Shown: positions 34,289 to 44,483, counted from the stretch's first letter. The stretch is DNA of 64,000 nucleotides from Salinibacterium sp. TMP30 (GCF_038397785.1 NZ_CP151642.1:1984001-2048000), one strand, 5' to 3'. Notes: generated from the sequence alone by a model not told the origin. Made by a program: numbers and translations.

Positions 34289-35785
34289 CTAGCCGTTGGT
34301 TTGCGGGAAGCCCAGGTTGATTCCGCCGTGGCTGGGGTCGAGCCAACGACTCGTCACAGCCTTCTGGCGGGTGAAGAAACGGATCGCGTCGGGACCATAC
34401 GCCTTAGCGTCCCCAAACATCGAATCCTTCCACCCACCAAAGGAGAAATACGAAACAGGCACGGGAATCGGCACGTTGATGCCTACCATGCCGACCTGCA
34501 CTTCGCGCTGGAAACGGCGAGCCGCTCCCCCATCGCTCGTGAAGATCGCGGTGCCATTGCCATACTGCGAGGAGTTAATCAGTTCAAGACCCTCGTCGTA
34601 GCTGGCGACCCGGATAACCGAGAGCACAGGCCCGAAGATCTCGTGCTTATACACATCAGAATCAGTTGAGACACCGTCGATTAGCGTCGGGCCCAACCAG
34701 AAACCATTCGCGTCGCCATCAATCTCGATGCCGCGTCCATCAACAACAACCGTTGCGCCGTCAGTCGTGGCCAACTCGATGTAGCTCGCAACCTTGTCGC
34801 GGTGCTGCTGCGTGATGAGCGGACCCATGTCGCAAGAGCGGGTTCCATCCCCGACCGTGAGGCCAGACATCCGCTCCCCGATCTTTGCAATGAGTTCGTC
34901 AGCAACGGGTTCGACCGCAACGATGACCGAAATCGCCATGCAGCGTTCGCCAGCGGAACCAAACCCAGCGTTGACAGCAGAGTCTGCAACAAGGTCGAGG
35001 TCGGCATCGGGCAGCACCAGCATGTGGTTCTTAGCACCACCGAGAGCCTGAACGCGCTTGCCGTGGTGGGCTGCGGTCTCGTATATGTACTTGGCGATCG
35101 GCGTGGAACCAACGAAAGAAACGCTGGCAACATCGGGATGCTCGAGCAGGGTGTCGACGGCGAGCTTGTCTCCGTGCACCACGTTGAACACACCGTCAGG
35201 GAGCCCAGCCTCGGTGAAGAGTTCGGCCATCCAAATCGCGGACGATGGATCTTTTTCGCTCGGCTTCAATACAACAGTGTTACCCGCGGCAATTGCCATC
35301 GGGAAGAACCAGAGTGGCACCATTGCGGGAAAGTTGAACGGGCTGATGACCGCGGCTACACCCAGCGGCTGCTGCAGGGAATAAACGTCAACACCCGTCG
35401 ACACGTTTTCGCTGTACTCGCCCTTGCTGAGCGTGGAGATCCCGCACGCGTACTCAATAACCTCAAGGCCACGAGCAATCTCGCCGGCGGCATCCGACAG
35501 CACCTTGCCGTGCTCGGCCGTAATGATCGCGGCAAGCTCATCTTTGCGAGCGTTGAACAGCTCACGGAACGCAAACATCACGCTCGTGCGCTTCGCGAGT
35601 GAGGTCGTGCTCCAGTCGGCGAAGGCGGCCTTAGCAGAGGCAACACCAGTGTTGACATCAGCGGCGGATGCCAGAGGAACAGTGCGAGCAACAGCGCCCG
35701 TAGCGGGATTGAAGACATCGCCGCGGTTGGGCGAATCGCCCTCGGTCGCGGAGCCGTTGATCCAGTGCGGAATAGTGGAGTACAT
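34289..35785 (-). CDS. mmsA: CoA-acylating methylmalonate-semialdehyde dehydrogenase
   Basis: 498-residue aldehyde dehydrogenase of the MmsA class, converting methylmalonate or malonate semialdehyde to propionyl- or acetyl-CoA in valine, inositol or beta-alanine catabolism. The nucleophile is in NAGFGSAGERCMAISV, and the catalytic Glu-like region is EALGGAKNH, typical of MmsA which lacks the usual ALDH general-base Glu. MmsA-type N-terminal HWINGSATEG is present. A LysR regulator gene lies 109 bases upstream on the same strand and likely controls it. Confidence 0.92.
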   Translation of the reverse strand: MYSTIPHWINGSATEGDSPNRGDVFNPATGAVARTVPLASAADVNTGVASAKAAFADWSTTSLAKRTSVMFAFRELFNARKDELAAIITAEHGKVLSDAAGEIARGLEVIEYACGISTLSKGEYSENVSTGVDVYSLQQPLGVAAVISPFNFPAMVPLWFFPMAIAAGNTVVLKPSEKDPSSAIWMAELFTEAGLPDGVFNVVHGDKLAVDTLLEHPDVASVSFVGSTPIAKYIYETAAHHGKRVQALGGAKNHMLVLPDADLDLVADSAVNAGFGSAGERCMAISVIVAVEPVADELIAKIGERMSGLTVGDGTRSCDMGPLITQQHRDKVASYIELATTDGATVVVDGRGIEIDGDANGFWLGPTLIDGVSTDSDVYKHEIFGPVLSVIRVASYDEGLELINSSQYGNGTAIFTSDGGAARRFQREVQVGMVGINVPIPVPVSYFSFGGWKDSMFGDAKAYGPDAIRFFTRQKAVTSRWLDPSHGGINLGFPQTNG

Positions 35786-35894
35786 GGGCCTACTTTCGAT
35801 CGGAGGTGTGCCCAGTCTGCGACTCTAGTGATCTGCAATCAAGACCTAGTCATGCACGGACAATCTGCAAAAACGCACATTTGTGTCTGGCCCG

Positions 35895-36815
35895 CTAGCG
35901 CGGCGGCAACAATTCAGCACCGCGCCGAGCAACCTCACGATGCAACGCAGCACGGACCAACTGCACGGCTTCGACCTCCGCAGCTTCCTTTCGCACCGAA
36001 AGCGCAAACTCCAAACGAAAATCCACCGCGTCAGGCAGCACAGCAACCAGCCCCGGATCGTGGGCTGCCATGAACACATGCAGCAGCCCAACCCCGGCTC
36101 CCCGGCGTGTAGCCTCCAGTTGCGCAAACACACTCGTGGAACCAAAGCCCACCCGCATGCCGCCGAGCACCGGGGCCAGGTCGAGCTCGCGAACCGTGAG
36201 CAGTGCATCCACATAAAAAACGAGCGGATGCCTGTCGAGGTCAGCGACAGAACGAATCGGCGGATGCGCAGCCACATAGTCCGGCGAGGCGTACAGCCGC
36301 AGCGCGTAGGCCGCGAGAGGTTCGGAGGCGAGACGCGACGTCGCCGCGGAGCCGATCGTGATCGCCAAATCGAATCCGGCGCCGCGCAGGCTGAGCGGGC
36401 GGGTCGACGTGACCAATTCGACGGTGATGGCCGGATGCTCCGCCTGAACTGCCGCGAGCGCTGCGGTGACAAAGGTGGCCCCGAATCCATCGGGCGCAAC
36501 GATGCGTACGGTGCCGCGCACTTCATCGGCTCCCCCGCTGGCTGCGCCGACCACGTTTTCGACAATGTTTTCGAGTCCGGCAGCCCGGGTGGCGACTTCG
36601 CGGCCGATGGCGGTGAGTTCCCAGCCGTCGGCCCCGCGGTCGAGCAACCTCACCCCAAGCGCGGCTTCGAGCCGGTCAATACGGCGGCGCACCGTGGTGT
36701 GATCGACGCCAAGAAGGGTTGCGGCCGATACCATCCGCCCGGCCCTTGCGACGGCGATGAGGTAGCGCAAATCGTCGGTGCTCACATCAAGCGGATGCAC
36801 GGAATCGCTGGCCAT
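35895..36815 (-). CDS. LysR-family transcriptional regulator
   Basis: 306 residues: N-terminal winged helix-turn-helix (LRYLIAVARAGRMVSAATLLGVDHTTVRRRIDRLEAALGVRLLDRG) and the periplasmic-binding-like effector domain. It begins at ATG 36815; TAGGCT sits 6 nt upstream, so the mRNA may be leaderless. It is directly upstream of mmsA on the same strand, the usual layout of a dedicated regulator, so a semialdehyde, amino acid or inositol-derived effector is a reasonable guess. Confidence 0.87.
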   Translation of the reverse strand: MASDSVHPLDVSTDDLRYLIAVARAGRMVSAATLLGVDHTTVRRRIDRLEAALGVRLLDRGADGWELTAIGREVATRAAGLENIVENVVGAASGGADEVRGTVRIVAPDGFGATFVTAALAAVQAEHPAITVELVTSTRPLSLRGAGFDLAITIGSAATSRLASEPLAAYALRLYASPDYVAAHPPIRSVADLDRHPLVFYVDALLTVRELDLAPVLGGMRVGFGSTSVFAQLEATRRGAGVGLLHVFMAAHDPGLVAVLPDAVDFRLEFALSVRKEAAEVEAVQLVRAALHREVARRGAELLPPR

Positions 36816-36821
36816 TCCCCC

Positions 36822-36827
36822 AGCCTA
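36822..36827 (-). promoter_or_regulatory. -10 box, leaderless start of LysR gene
   Basis: TAGGCT on the minus strand, 6 nt before ATG 36815. A GGGGGA in between could alternatively be a ribosome site. Confidence 0.4.
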
Positions 36828-36895
36828 GAGCGGGGAACCGCTTGCCCTCCCGCATTGCTCCCCGAAATGTCCGCGCAGGCTGGCACACTGGCGGA

Positions 36896-38203
36896 ATGGA
36901 TCCCCTCCTCGCACTCATCATCGGTCTGCTCATCGGCGCTGTTCTTGGCATCGTTATCGGGCTGCTCGTCGCCCGCGTGCGCGCGACAACGCCGACAGAC
37001 CATGTCGACCCCGAAGTGCTTGAGGCACGCCACCAAGCTGCGATCGCGCAAGTGACCGCCACAGAGAAGGAGCAGCAGTCTCGGCTTTCGGCTGAATTGG
37101 CATCCATCACTGCCCGCGCTAGCGCACTGGGCGAACAGGTTGCTTCGTTGCAACAGCAATATAGAGAGACCATCGACCGCCAGCGTGATGAAGCTCAAGC
37201 TTTGGCTGAGCGCGAGCGCCGAGAATCAAAAGTCCTCCAGGCGCTCACTCCTGTGCAGGAGACGCTGCGCACAATGCAAAACAAGGTCACCGAGTTGGAG
37301 TCGCAGCGCAGCCTGCAACACGGTGAACTGAGCCAACAGCTGAAGTCGGCAACAGAATCTGAAGAGCGTTTGCGCAGCACCGCCGAGTCACTAGCATCGG
37401 CTCTGCGCAACAACTCCACCCGTGGCGTGTGGGGCGAGACTCAGTTGCGCAACGTCGTGCAAGCGGCAGGCCTTATCGAGCGCGTCGACTTCGACGTGCA
37501 GTCGAGCATCAATTCGGATGCTGGCGCTGGCCGCCCCGACATGGTCGTGCACCTCCCCGGCGGCAAGAACATTGCCGTAGACGCCAAAGTACCGTTCACC
37601 GCCTTCTTAGAGGCAAGCCAAATCTCCGTCACCGCCACCGGCGAAGAAGGTGCTCGCCGTGAGGCCCTCATCAAGCAGCACGTCAAGGTGATGCGCGGCC
37701 ACATCGACACCCTGGCCAGCAAGGCATATTGGGCCGGACTCGACGCCTCCCCCGAACTCGTCATCGCCTTCATCCCCAGCGAATCGCTTGTGTCATCCGC
37801 AATGGAAGCTGACCCCTCGATCATGGATTACGCCTTCGGCAAACGCGTCGCCCTCGCCTCCCCCGTGACCCTGTGGTCGGTGCTCAAAACTGTCGCGTTC
37901 TCGTGGCAGCAAGACGTGCTCACCGATCAGGCCAAGACCCTGTTCGACCTCAGCAAAGAGCTCTACCAGCGACTAGCCACCCTCGCCGATCACGCCGACA
38001 AACTGCGTCGCTCAATCGACACCACCGTGAACAGTTACAACCAGTTCGCGAACTCTCTCGAAACTCGCGTGCTCGTGACCGCCCGCAAGCTCAACGCACT
38101 CGACGAATCAAAAGTCATCGGCACCACGAACACGGTCGAGGGAACGCCGAAGCACATCACGGCAGTCGAAATGGAACTCGAACTACCCGAAGAAGGCGCC
38201 TAG
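36896..38203 (+). CDS. rmuC: DNA recombination protein RmuC
   Basis: 435 residues: an N-terminal membrane helix (about 3-25, LLALIIGLLIGAVLGIVIGLLV), a long coiled coil (about 45-180, rich in Q/E/R), and a RmuC nuclease-like domain (RGVWGETQLRNVVQAAGL, DMVVHLPGGKNIAVDAKVPFTAFLE, LTDQAKTLFDLSKELYQRL). RmuC limits recombination between inverted repeats. Start was set at ATG 36896. The weak CACACT 6 nt upstream of this ATG fits the leaderless pattern only partly. Confidence 0.92.
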   Translation: MDPLLALIIGLLIGAVLGIVIGLLVARVRATTPTDHVDPEVLEARHQAAIAQVTATEKEQQSRLSAELASITARASALGEQVASLQQQYRETIDRQRDEAQALAERERRESKVLQALTPVQETLRTMQNKVTELESQRSLQHGELSQQLKSATESEERLRSTAESLASALRNNSTRGVWGETQLRNVVQAAGLIERVDFDVQSSINSDAGAGRPDMVVHLPGGKNIAVDAKVPFTAFLEASQISVTATGEEGARREALIKQHVKVMRGHIDTLASKAYWAGLDASPELVIAFIPSESLVSSAMEADPSIMDYAFGKRVALASPVTLWSVLKTVAFSWQQDVLTDQAKTLFDLSKELYQRLATLADHADKLRRSIDTTVNSYNQFANSLETRVLVTARKLNALDESKVIGTTNTVEGTPKHITAVEMELELPEEGA

Positions 38204-38227
38204 GTCAGTCGCTCCGCACCAACAGGA

Positions 38228-39217
38228 CTAGTGGTCGAGCCACTTCTGTGCGAGGTGATCTGCAGTGATGCGACGGATCGTGCCCGAATGTGACCGAAGA
38301 ACAATCGACTCCGTACGAATAATGGGGCCCATCCGGCGCACCCCTTTCACGAGTCCGCCATCGGTAACCCCCGTCGCCACAAAGAACGTGTTGTCACCGG
38401 AGACCATCTCGTTCGCGGTATAGACGTGGTCAAATTTCAGGCCGGCATCCACCCCCCGTTGACGTTCATCGTCAGTCTGCGGGGACAGAATTGTCTGGAT
38501 CTCGCCGCCCAGAGCTTTGATGGCACACGCGGTCGCAACACCCTCCGGGCTGCCACCGATACCCACACACATGTCGATACGAGTGCCATATAGCGCCGCG
38601 TTGATTCCACCGGCAACATCGCCGTCGAGCATGAGCCGAGAACCCGCACCGCTGGCACGGATGTCTTCGATGAGTTGAGCATGACGAGGGCGGTCAAGCA
38701 CCGCAACCACCACATCCTCGACCGGCTTACCCTTTGCCTTCGCGAACGCCCGAATGTTCTCAGCTATCGGCTTGCGGATATCGATAACACCGACACCCTC
38801 AGCGCCGGTAACAATCTTGTCCATGTAAAAAACGCTGGAGGCGTCGAGCATTGTTCCGCGGTCAGATACCGCGATCATTGAGATCGCATTCTGCCTTCCG
38901 GCGGCGGTCAGCGAGGTGCCGTCAATAGGGTCTACCGCAATGTCACAGGCGGGGCCACGACCGGTGCCCACGTGCTCTCCGTTGAACAGCATGGGAGCCT
39001 TATCTTTCTCCCCCTCACCAATCACCACGAGGCCGTCGAAATCGACGGTGCCCAAGAACTTGCGCATCGCATCAACTGCGGCACCATCGGCACCGAGCTT
39101 GTCGCCCTTGCCAATAAAAGGAACCGCGCGAATCGCAGCCGCTTCAGTAGCTCGCACGAGCTCAAGAGCGAGGTTGCGATCGGGGTGGAGGAAAAGCGTG
39201 CCGGTTTCTAAACTCAC
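38228..39217 (-). CDS. glpX: Fructose-1,6-bisphosphatase class II (GlpX)
   Basis: 329 residues. Removes the C1 phosphate of fructose-1,6-bisphosphate in gluconeogenesis. The GlpX/lithium-sensitive phosphatase signature is DPIDGTSLTAAG with E in GEGEKDKAPMLFNGE. Start is GTG 39217. In actinobacteria GlpX is the main gluconeogenic FBPase. It is divergent from the class II aldolase gene (fba), pairing opposite steps of glucose metabolism. Confidence 0.94.
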   Translation of the reverse strand: MSLETGTLFLHPDRNLALELVRATEAAAIRAVPFIGKGDKLGADGAAVDAMRKFLGTVDFDGLVVIGEGEKDKAPMLFNGEHVGTGRGPACDIAVDPIDGTSLTAAGRQNAISMIAVSDRGTMLDASSVFYMDKIVTGAEGVGVIDIRKPIAENIRAFAKAKGKPVEDVVVAVLDRPRHAQLIEDIRASGAGSRLMLDGDVAGGINAALYGTRIDMCVGIGGSPEGVATACAIKALGGEIQTILSPQTDDERQRGVDAGLKFDHVYTANEMVSGDNTFFVATGVTDGGLVKGVRRMGPIIRTESIVLRSHSGTIRRITADHLAQKWLDH

Positions 39218-39370
39218 CTAGAGGCATCCTTCGTAGATAGTGGTCGACTGGGGACGCGCCGGTGGTGGTCAGCGCAGCGCCCAGCCTACCGGAATCAACG
39301 TTCACCCTCGCCAGCCACTGGTACCGCCGTCCCGCGCCGCAACAGTTCGCACCCGCCCAGTGGGGGTGGA

Positions 39371-39376
39371 TAGAAT
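39371..39376 (+). promoter_or_regulatory. Possible -10 of fbaA
   Basis: TAGAAT, 52 bases upstream of ATG 39429. No clear -35 was seen in this GC-rich spacer. Confidence 0.4.
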
Positions 39377-39428
39377 CGACGCGAGCCGGACCAGAGCGGT
39401 AGTCGGTACCGTATGAGGAGAGACAACA

Positions 39429-40454
39429 ATGCCCGTCGCAACCCCAGATCAGTACTCAGAGATGCTCGACAAGGCTAAGAAGAACTCTTTCGCCTACCCC
39501 GCCATCAACGTATCGTCGTCCTCGACGATCAACGCCGTGTTGCAAGGACTCAGCGATGCTGGCTCTGACGGCATCATTCAGGTAACTACCGGTGGCGCCG
39601 ACTACTTTGCCGGCCAGTCGGTTAAGGCACGCGCATCCGGAGCTCTCGCCTTCGCAGCATTCGCCACCGAGGTTGCCAAGAACTACCCGGTGACCGTCGC
39701 GCTCCACACAGACCACTGCCCCAAGAACGCTCTCGATGACTTTGTTTACCCGCTGATCGCGGCATCCGAAGCTGAGGTCAAAGCCGGTCGCAACCCGATC
39801 TTCCAGTCGCACATGTGGGATGGCTCGGCTGTTCCACTCGACGAGAACCTCGCTATCGCGCGCGAAATCTTGCCTCGCATGAGGGCAATCAACTCGATTC
39901 TCGAAGTTGAAATTGGTGTTGTCGGCGGCGAAGAAGATGGCGTGAGCCACGACATCAACGACAGCCTCTACACCACGCTGGATGACGTCATCGCCACTGT
40001 AGAAGCGCTCGGTCTGGGCGACCAGGGTCGCTACATCGCCGCCCTCACCTTTGGCAACGTGCATGGTGTGTACAAGCCAGGAAACGTCAAGCTGCGCCCC
40101 GAACTGCTGGGCGAAATTCAGGCCGGTATTGCCGCAAAGTATGGCACGGGCGCGAACCCTCTCGACCTCGTATTCCACGGTGGATCAGGTTCGACCGACG
40201 CCGAAATCGCTACCGCTGTTGCGAACGGTGTCATCAAGATGAACATCGACACCGACACCCAATACGCCTACAGCCGGTCAATCGCCGACACTGTTCTGCG
40301 TAACTACGACGGCTTCCTGAAGGTCGACGGCGAAGTCGGAAACAAGAAGATTTACGATCCGCGCGCCTGGGGCAAGATCGCCGAGTCCGCCGTCGCAAAG
40401 CGTGTTGTTGAGGCGACTCAGCAGCTCGGCTCGGCTGGCCACTCCGGCAAGTAA
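39429..40454 (+). CDS. fbaA: Fructose-bisphosphate aldolase class II
   Basis: 341-residue zinc aldolase that interconverts fructose-1,6-bisphosphate with DHAP and glyceraldehyde-3-phosphate. HTDHCPKNALDD gives zinc ligands and catalytic Asp, with FGNVHGVYKPG and HGGSGSTDAEI for the rest of the site. GAGGAGAG 7 nt before ATG. A -10-like TAGAAT sits about 53 bases upstream (39371-39376), with a leader, unlike the leaderless genes nearby. Confidence 0.95.
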   Translation: MPVATPDQYSEMLDKAKKNSFAYPAINVSSSSTINAVLQGLSDAGSDGIIQVTTGGADYFAGQSVKARASGALAFAAFATEVAKNYPVTVALHTDHCPKNALDDFVYPLIAASEAEVKAGRNPIFQSHMWDGSAVPLDENLAIAREILPRMRAINSILEVEIGVVGGEEDGVSHDINDSLYTTLDDVIATVEALGLGDQGRYIAALTFGNVHGVYKPGNVKLRPELLGEIQAGIAAKYGTGANPLDLVFHGGSGSTDAEIATAVANGVIKMNIDTDTQYAYSRSIADTVLRNYDGFLKVDGEVGNKKIYDPRAWGKIAESAVAKRVVEATQQLGSAGHSGK

Positions 40455-40467
40455 TCATTCACGCTAG

Positions 40468-40495
40468 ACGGGGTCGACTTTCGGGTGGGCCCCGT
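40468..40495 (+). terminator. Possible terminator after fbaA
   Basis: ACGGGG and CCCCGT form a 6-bp stem about 13 bases past the stop. Weak, with no T-run. Confidence 0.3.
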
Positions 40496-40544
40496 TGCGT
40501 CGTTAACGCGCCCGACAACGCAGTGTGTGTAGAGCTCTCGATTA

Positions 40545-41162
40545 CTACGGCTGCTGCTGAAGGCCGTCGACGTATGCCATGAATCCCGGATCGCTCATGA
40601 CCGTAACAAGGATCGCGACGACGAGGGCTATTCCAGCAATTACGGCACCGACGATGGGGATCCAAAACGCGATGCGTTTGCGTTGAATCTGAATGAGCGA
40701 GAAAACGATGGCGAGCACCAGCACCACAAGGCGAACGATGTTGGCTGCGCCTCCCGCCTCGGCCGCCAAGGCCTCTGATGAGAATGACTCGACGCCCTGA
40801 CCCGCAAGTCCCTCCCGCAACGCAGGGCCCAAGTTGGAGACGGTGCTGAAGGTATTGATGACATCCACAACGCCGAAGAGCAACAGGGTTGAGGTGAGCA
40901 AGACGTCCCACATGCGTCGTTTGCGCTCGGGCGCGATCGCAGCATTCGCCGTGTTGGCAAAATGTGGCTGCGCTGCATCGGGACGGTGAGTGGACGAAGC
41001 CGAGCCGAGGTCTCGCGGTGCCACCGGAGGAGCCGGCTGTTGCGGTGTCACGGATGCATCCGAGCTCTGCGAATCAACGGCACCATCACTAGGGTGTGAC
41101 GGCGCAGCGATTGGCAGCGGTGCGTACTCGCCGTATTTTGGTCGGGGGCGCGGGTCAGTCAT
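40545..41162 (-). CDS. DUF6264-like membrane protein
   Basis: 205 residues. A long Pro/Ala/Ser-rich cytoplasmic N-terminus (about 1-80) ends in ERKRRMWDV, followed by one helix (about 86-105, VLLTSTLLLFGVVDVINTF), a linker, and two more helices (about 137-160 and 167-195). The layout and the place beside ispH match a DUF6264-type protein of Microbacteriaceae. No function is known. It lies 4 bases after the ispH stop and is likely in the same operon. Confidence 0.65.
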   Translation of the reverse strand: MTDPRPRPKYGEYAPLPIAAPSHPSDGAVDSQSSDASVTPQQPAPPVAPRDLGSASSTHRPDAAQPHFANTANAAIAPERKRRMWDVLLTSTLLLFGVVDVINTFSTVSNLGPALREGLAGQGVESFSSEALAAEAGGAANIVRLVVLVLAIVFSLIQIQRKRIAFWIPIVGAVIAGIALVVAILVTVMSDPGFMAYVDGLQQQP

Positions 41163-41165
41163 TAT

Positions 41166-42251
41166 TTATTGCCAATCGAGTTTGCGATTGCGCCCGCCGA
41201 GGCCACGTTCGTCAGGGTTACCTGCGGCATCAGTGCGCAGTTCTTTAGGGAGCGAAAACATGAGATCTTCCTCGGCGGTTACGACGCTAGACACATCACC
41301 GTAACCTGCGTCCGCAAGGTCGGCGAGCACTTCTTGAACAAGAACTTCGGGAACGGATGCGCCGCTCGTGACACCGACGGTCGAGATGCCGTCGAGCCAC
41401 TCCTGTTTGATTTCGCTCGCATAGTCAACGCGATAAGCGGCCTTGGCGCCGTACTCGAGGGCAACATCCACCAGTCGCACGGTGTTTGAGCTGTTTGCGC
41501 TCCCAACGACGATGACGAGTTCTGCCTCTTCGGCGACCTTCTTAATCGCGACTTGACGGTTTTGGGTGGCGTAGCAGATGTCGTCACTCGGCGGATCTTG
41601 CAGAGTGGGAAAGCGTTCGCGCAGCAAGCGCACCGTTTCCATGGTTTCGTCAACGCTCAGCGTGGTTTGTGATAGCCACACGAGGTTGTCGGTGTTGTCG
41701 ATGACAATATTGGGCACATCGGCGGGACTGTTCACGAGGATGGTGCGTTCGGGTGCATGACCCATCGTGCCTTCAACCTCTTCGTGCCCGTCATGGCCGA
41801 TTAGTAAGATTTGGTAGTTGTCGCGTGCGAAGCGAGTGGCCTCGCGATGCACCTTGGTGACAAGAGGACACGTCGCATCGATTGCGTGCAACTCGCGGTC
41901 GGCAGCGCCCTTGACCACTGCAGGAGAGACACCGTGGGCAGAGAATACGACCGTCGACCCCTCGGGCACTTCGTCGACATCATCCACAAATATCGCGCCC
42001 TGTGCTTCAAGGGTGGTCACGACATGAATGTTGTGCACAATCTGCTTGCGTACGTAGATGGGAGCGCCATAGTTGGCGAGCGCTTTCTCGACCGCGATGA
42101 CCGCCCGATCTACTCCTGCACAGTAGCCGCGAGGAGCAGCCAGCAGCACACGTTTGACACCGGCAACCGGTAGATCTTTCAACTGTTCGCGGCGTGCAGG
42201 CATCTGGGGCATCGCTAGCGCTTGGGCGCTTCCGTTAGAAATGGTGCTCAC
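41166..42251 (-). CDS. ispH: 4-hydroxy-3-methylbut-2-enyl diphosphate reductase
   Basis: 361 residues. Final step of the MEP isoprenoid pathway, reducing HMBPP to IPP and DMAPP with a 4Fe-4S cluster. The three cluster cysteines are in [20 protein letters not shown] and [11 protein letters not shown], and HGHEE-like [16 protein letters not shown] is present. GTG 42251 was chosen because TAGAAT sits 7 nt upstream without a ribosome site. It is divergent from xseA. Confidence 0.95.
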   Translation of the reverse strand: MSTISNGSAQALAMPQMPARREQLKDLPVAGVKRVLLAAPRGYCAGVDRAVIAVEKALANYGAPIYVRKQIVHNIHVVTTLEAQGAIFVDDVDEVPEGSTVVFSAHGVSPAVVKGAADRELHAIDATCPLVTKVHREATRFARDNYQILLIGHDGHEEVEGTMGHAPERTILVNSPADVPNIVIDNTDNLVWLSQTTLSVDETMETVRLLRERFPTLQDPPSDDICYATQNRQVAIKKVAEEAELVIVVGSANSSNTVRLVDVALEYGAKAAYRVDYASEIKQEWLDGISTVGVTSGASVPEVLVQEVLADLADAGYGDVSSVVTAEEDLMFSLPKELRTDAAGNPDERGLGGRNRKLDWQ

Positions 42252-42258
42252 CCAATTG

Positions 42259-42264
42259 ATTCTA
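42259..42264 (-). promoter_or_regulatory. -10 box, leaderless start of ispH
   Basis: TAGAAT on the minus strand, 7 nt before GTG 42251. Confidence 0.5.
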
Positions 42265-42347
42265 CCGAAGAGTGCTGCACGAACGCCGAGCGCACTGCGG
42301 TATCGGCGGCATCCTCTACCCTGTAATGACGAGCTTGAGGAGGCTAG

Positions 42348-43568
42348 GTGACGATCACAGAGGGCCCGCCCACCGTTGATACTCCGTGGCCGGTGTCGGT
42401 GCTGTCGCACAAGATTCGCGGTTGGATCGAACGTCTGGGCACCGCCTGGGTTGAAGGTGAAATCACCCAGTGGGGTGGTTCGGGCGGCAACATCTACGGC
42501 AAGCTCAAAGACCTCGACGTGGATGCCACCATTTCGTTCACGATTTGGTCATCGGTGCGCACCAAACTTCCCAACGACCTGAAGCAGGGCGACCGCGTCG
42601 TCGCGCTCGTCAAACCCAACTATTGGGTCAAGGGTGGAACGCTCACAATGCAGGTGCTCGAGATGCGGCACGTTGGTCTTGGCGATCTGCTTGAACGCCT
42701 CGAACTGTTGCGCCAGAAACTGCGCGCGGAGGGTCTCTTCGACCACAAGAAACCGCTGCCGTTCTTGCCCAACTGCATCGGCCTTGTTACCGCGAAAGAT
42801 AGTGACGCTGAAAAAGATGTGCTGCGCAATGCACAATTGCGCTGGCCGGCCGTAAAGTTCCGCATGGCCTACGCGGCGGTGCAGGGCGAACGCGCCGTCA
42901 AGGAAGTCTCTGAGGGGATCAGAGTGTTGGATGCCGACCCTGAGGTCGATGTCATCATCATCGCCCGCGGAGGTGGAGACTTTCAGAACCTGCTCGTGTT
43001 CAGCGACGAATCGTTAGTGCGCACGGCTGCGGCCTGCCAGACTCCTCTAGTTTCTGCGATCGGGCACGAGAATGATCGGCCCTTGCTCGACGAGGTCGCC
43101 GACCTGCGAGCATCCACCCCCACGGATGCCGCCAAAAGGGTCGTCCCCGATGTTGCTGAAGAGTTGAGCCGGGTGCAGCAGGCACGCGCGGGGATGCGGC
43201 TGCGCATCACTCAACGCTTGGGGCATGAGGGTGATCGCTTGGAGTCTTTGCGCACCAGACCGGTGCTGGCGAATCCGGTGTCGCTCGTTGATGCGCACGC
43301 CGATGAGCTTTCCCGTTACGTTTCTCGCAGCAACGAGTTGGTTGAGCGTGCGATCGAGAAGGCGCATGCCGGGGTGACCGAACTCACGGGTCAATTGCGT
43401 GCCCTTTCTCCACAGCGCACTCTGCAGCGTGGCTATGCGATTGCGCAGCTTCCGGATGGCTCTGCCGTGCGTTCGCGCGCCGATGCCCCCGACGGCACCG
43501 AGTTGTTACTCACGGTGGCCGACGGCAAGATTTCCACCACTGTCACCGGCCAGCCGGCAGACACCTAG
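42348..43568 (+). CDS. xseA: Exodeoxyribonuclease VII large subunit
   Basis: 406 residues. The large subunit of Exo VII, which degrades single-strand DNA from both ends with XseB. It has an N-terminal OB fold ([29 protein letters not shown]), a catalytic domain with [17 protein letters not shown] and [27 protein letters not shown], and a coiled-coil/C-terminal part. GAGGAGG lies 4 nt before GTG 42348. The following xseB, after 19 bases, has its own -10. Confidence 0.95.
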   Translation: MTITEGPPTVDTPWPVSVLSHKIRGWIERLGTAWVEGEITQWGGSGGNIYGKLKDLDVDATISFTIWSSVRTKLPNDLKQGDRVVALVKPNYWVKGGTLTMQVLEMRHVGLGDLLERLELLRQKLRAEGLFDHKKPLPFLPNCIGLVTAKDSDAEKDVLRNAQLRWPAVKFRMAYAAVQGERAVKEVSEGIRVLDADPEVDVIIIARGGGDFQNLLVFSDESLVRTAAACQTPLVSAIGHENDRPLLDEVADLRASTPTDAAKRVVPDVAEELSRVQQARAGMRLRITQRLGHEGDRLESLRTRPVLANPVSLVDAHADELSRYVSRSNELVERAIEKAHAGVTELTGQLRALSPQRTLQRGYAIAQLPDGSAVRSRADAPDGTELLLTVADGKISTTVTGQPADT

Positions 43569-43575
43569 AGAACAG

Positions 43576-43581
43576 TAGAAT
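43576..43581 (+). promoter_or_regulatory. -10 box, leaderless start of xseB
   Basis: TAGAAT, 6 nt before GTG 43588, inside the 19-base xseA-xseB gap. It would let xseB be transcribed separately. Confidence 0.45.
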
Positions 43582-43587
43582 TACATC

Positions 43588-43842
43588 GTGGCTACCCCCA
43601 GTGAGACTCCCGTCAGTGACCTCAGTTATGAACAAGCTCGGGATGAACTCATCTCCGTTGTCAATGAGCTAGAGCAGGGTTCTGCGACGCTTGAACAGTC
43701 ACTCGCCCTGTGGGAGCGCGGCGAAGCGCTGGCACAGCGGTGTGAGGAATGGCTGATCGGAGCGCGTGCTCGCCTCGATGCCGCGAGAAGTGTTGCGCCG
43801 ACGGGTGCTGATGCCACGGGTGACACGAGTGCTGACCAATAA
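43588..43842 (+). CDS. xseB: Exodeoxyribonuclease VII small subunit
   Basis: 84 residues, two helices ([45 protein letters not shown]), the conserved XseB core. It binds the XseA coiled coils. The start is GTG 43588, with TAGAAT 6 nt upstream and no Shine-Dalgarno. Its stop overlaps the next gene's start by 1 base. Confidence 0.93.
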   Translation: MATPSETPVSDLSYEQARDELISVVNELEQGSATLEQSLALWERGEALAQRCEEWLIGARARLDAARSVAPTGADATGDTSADQ

Positions 43843-44483
43843 TGGCAAAGAGCACTGGACCACGCGTCGTCGCAGAACTGGGCCGCCCCGAAACGCCTGA
43901 CGAGACGTTCGCACGTAAGGCCGAGAACTCGCGCAAGCACCGAGCGAACCAGACGCTGTTCAACCTTGTCATCGCAACGGTTGCTTCTCTCGGCATTGTC
44001 TTATTTCTTGTGTTGGTCGTGGTCCGCCCGACCAGCGAGGAGCCTGTCACTGCGGACTACCAAACCATTGCCGCTGACGCCCAGACGAATGCCAGCGAGC
44101 CCCTTCTCGCGCCGACCCTGCCCGCTGTGTGGTACGCGAATTCGGCTCGGCTCGGTACCACCTCGTCAGTTCAGACCTGGTATGTCGGCTTCGTGACACC
44201 GGCATCACCGTCGTCGCAGTTTGTTGCTCTTGAGCAGGGCATCGACTCGAACGAGACCTGGCTCTCAATCGTTACCGACGGTGCGCTCGCGACCGACACC
44301 ACGACGATCGGTGGAATCGATTGGACAATCTACGACCGTCGCTCGTCCTCAGACACCGGAAACTACGCATACTCCATGTCAGCGCAGATTGCAGGCAGCA
44401 CGGTTGTATTGCACGGAACGGCCACAAACGAAGAATTCGAACTACTGGCGGCCGCGATCGCTGCCGAGTCGGAGAGTGAATGA
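43842..44483 (+). CDS. DUF4245-family membrane protein
   Basis: 213 residues: a cytoplasmic N-terminus, one membrane helix (about 40-60, LVIATVASLGIVLFLVLVV), and a large outer domain with DUF4245 features (LPAVWYANSARL, SSVQTWYVGFVTPASPSSQFVALEQG, GGIDWTIYDRR). Its position in the xseA-xseB-DUF4245 series is conserved in actinobacteria. Function unknown. It overlaps carbonic anhydrase by 4 bases. Confidence 0.82.
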   Translation: MAKSTGPRVVAELGRPETPDETFARKAENSRKHRANQTLFNLVIATVASLGIVLFLVLVVVRPTSEEPVTADYQTIAADAQTNASEPLLAPTLPAVWYANSARLGTTSSVQTWYVGFVTPASPSSQFVALEQGIDSNETWLSIVTDGALATDTTTIGGIDWTIYDRRSSSDTGNYAYSMSAQIAGSTVVLHGTATNEEFELLAAAIAAESESE

